Shown: piece after piece, positions 63,833 through 64,000 of the stretch
Layout of the letters: each line of letters opens with the position of its first letter
How positions within the stretch are numbered: the stretch's first letter is position 1
Source: Stappia indica
GTDB lineage: Bacteria; Pseudomonadota; Alphaproteobacteria; Rhizobiales; Stappiaceae
NCBI RefSeq assembly: GCF_001696535.1
Contig: NZ_MBQE01000002.1
Span: 372,001-436,000 of the forward strand
Reading direction: 5' to 3'
DNA: 64,000 bases
Position numbers and translations under genes: made by a program
Notes under the pieces: model-generated
Told to the model about the DNA's origin: nothing
Databases searched by the model: none
Seen by the model: only the letters and a program-made list of their open reading frames with translations

Positions 63833-64000
63833 TTATGAGGGCTGTGCGGCACGTCTGATGTCATCTTCAGAAAGAGAGCGTCGCATCCGGATGTACGAGG
63901 CGCAAAAGGCGACGAACACCCGGTGCCTGCCGCACACCTGAGCGGTCCGAGGCAATTCCGCAGTCATCCGGCTTTCGATGCCGGCTGCAAAGGACTGATG
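63833..64000 (-). CDS. Possible 3' end of an unidentified gene
   Basis: The minus strand is open from the window edge to a TAA at 63835-63833, reading ...RHRVFVAFCASYIRMRRS then LSEDDIRRAAQPS. It is only 55 codons, with no family match, and it could be open by chance. If real, it supports the shorter start of the HPP gene. Confidence 0.25.
   Translation of the reverse strand, partial: HQSFAAGIESRMTAELPRTAQVCGRHRVFVAFCASYIRMRRSLSEDDIRRAAQPS

Overview
The window looks like a high-GC alphaproteobacterial genome (Rhizobiales or Rhodobacterales type) carrying an integrative or plasmid-like accessory region. The grounds are the codon use, the conserved minus-strand block of a toprim/DUF7146 protein, a strawberry-notch helicase, a DUF6117 protein, a ParB-like protein and a DUF932 protein at 1-9165, and the presence of a nitrous oxide respiration cluster. 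The genus cannot be fixed from the sequence alone.

Layout. (1) 1-9370: mobile-element maintenance block on the minus strand, with at least three genes preceded by similar structured leaders. (2) 9371-13895: a complete type II CBASS anti-phage operon (patatin effector, CD-NTase, E1-E2 fusion, JAB protease) on the minus strand. A divergent HTH regulator, an ImmA/IrrE peptidase and an exonuclease-I-like nuclease follow at 14064-16372. (3) 16369-27506: an eight-gene, almost fully overlapping type I restriction-modification operon. It carries extra genes: a half-size HsdS, a GIY-YIG/DUF4357 protein, an unrecognised 446-aa protein, a DUF6119/TIGR04141 protein and a YgjP-type metalloprotease. (4) 27761-33688: Fic protein, an HTH-containing unknown, a zinc-ribbon protein with a HEPN-like motif, and an AbiE toxin-antitoxin pair. 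Regions 2-4 form a dense defence island.

(5) 33931-42776: a copper-handling module (secreted Cys/His protein, multicopper oxidase, small membrane protein, DUF302, TVP38, APC permease, CopA ATPase, DUF411) plus an IS5-family element, bracketed by a 75-bp direct repeat. (6) 43180-44195: a decayed IS481-family element with intact ends. (7) 44203-54661: a ferritin-like gene divergent from nosRZDFYLX and a DUF2249 gene, with FNR-type TTG-N8-CAA boxes. (8) 54959-59830: a minus-strand operon of DUF454 (YbaN), membrane protein, NMT1-like binding protein, permease, ATPase and NnrS, led by an NsrR-like palindrome. It is divergent from a TonB receptor (60078-62357). An HPP-CBS protein closes the window.

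How it fits together: the left half protects the element and host against phage and rival DNA. The right half supports anaerobic N2O respiration by a copper enzyme, next to copper export and oxidation genes and a probable import system linked to nitric oxide stress. The most unusual parts are the expanded type I operon, the nuclease attached to the CBASS regulator pair, the covarying leaders of the mobile block, and the NnrS/ABC/TonB cluster.
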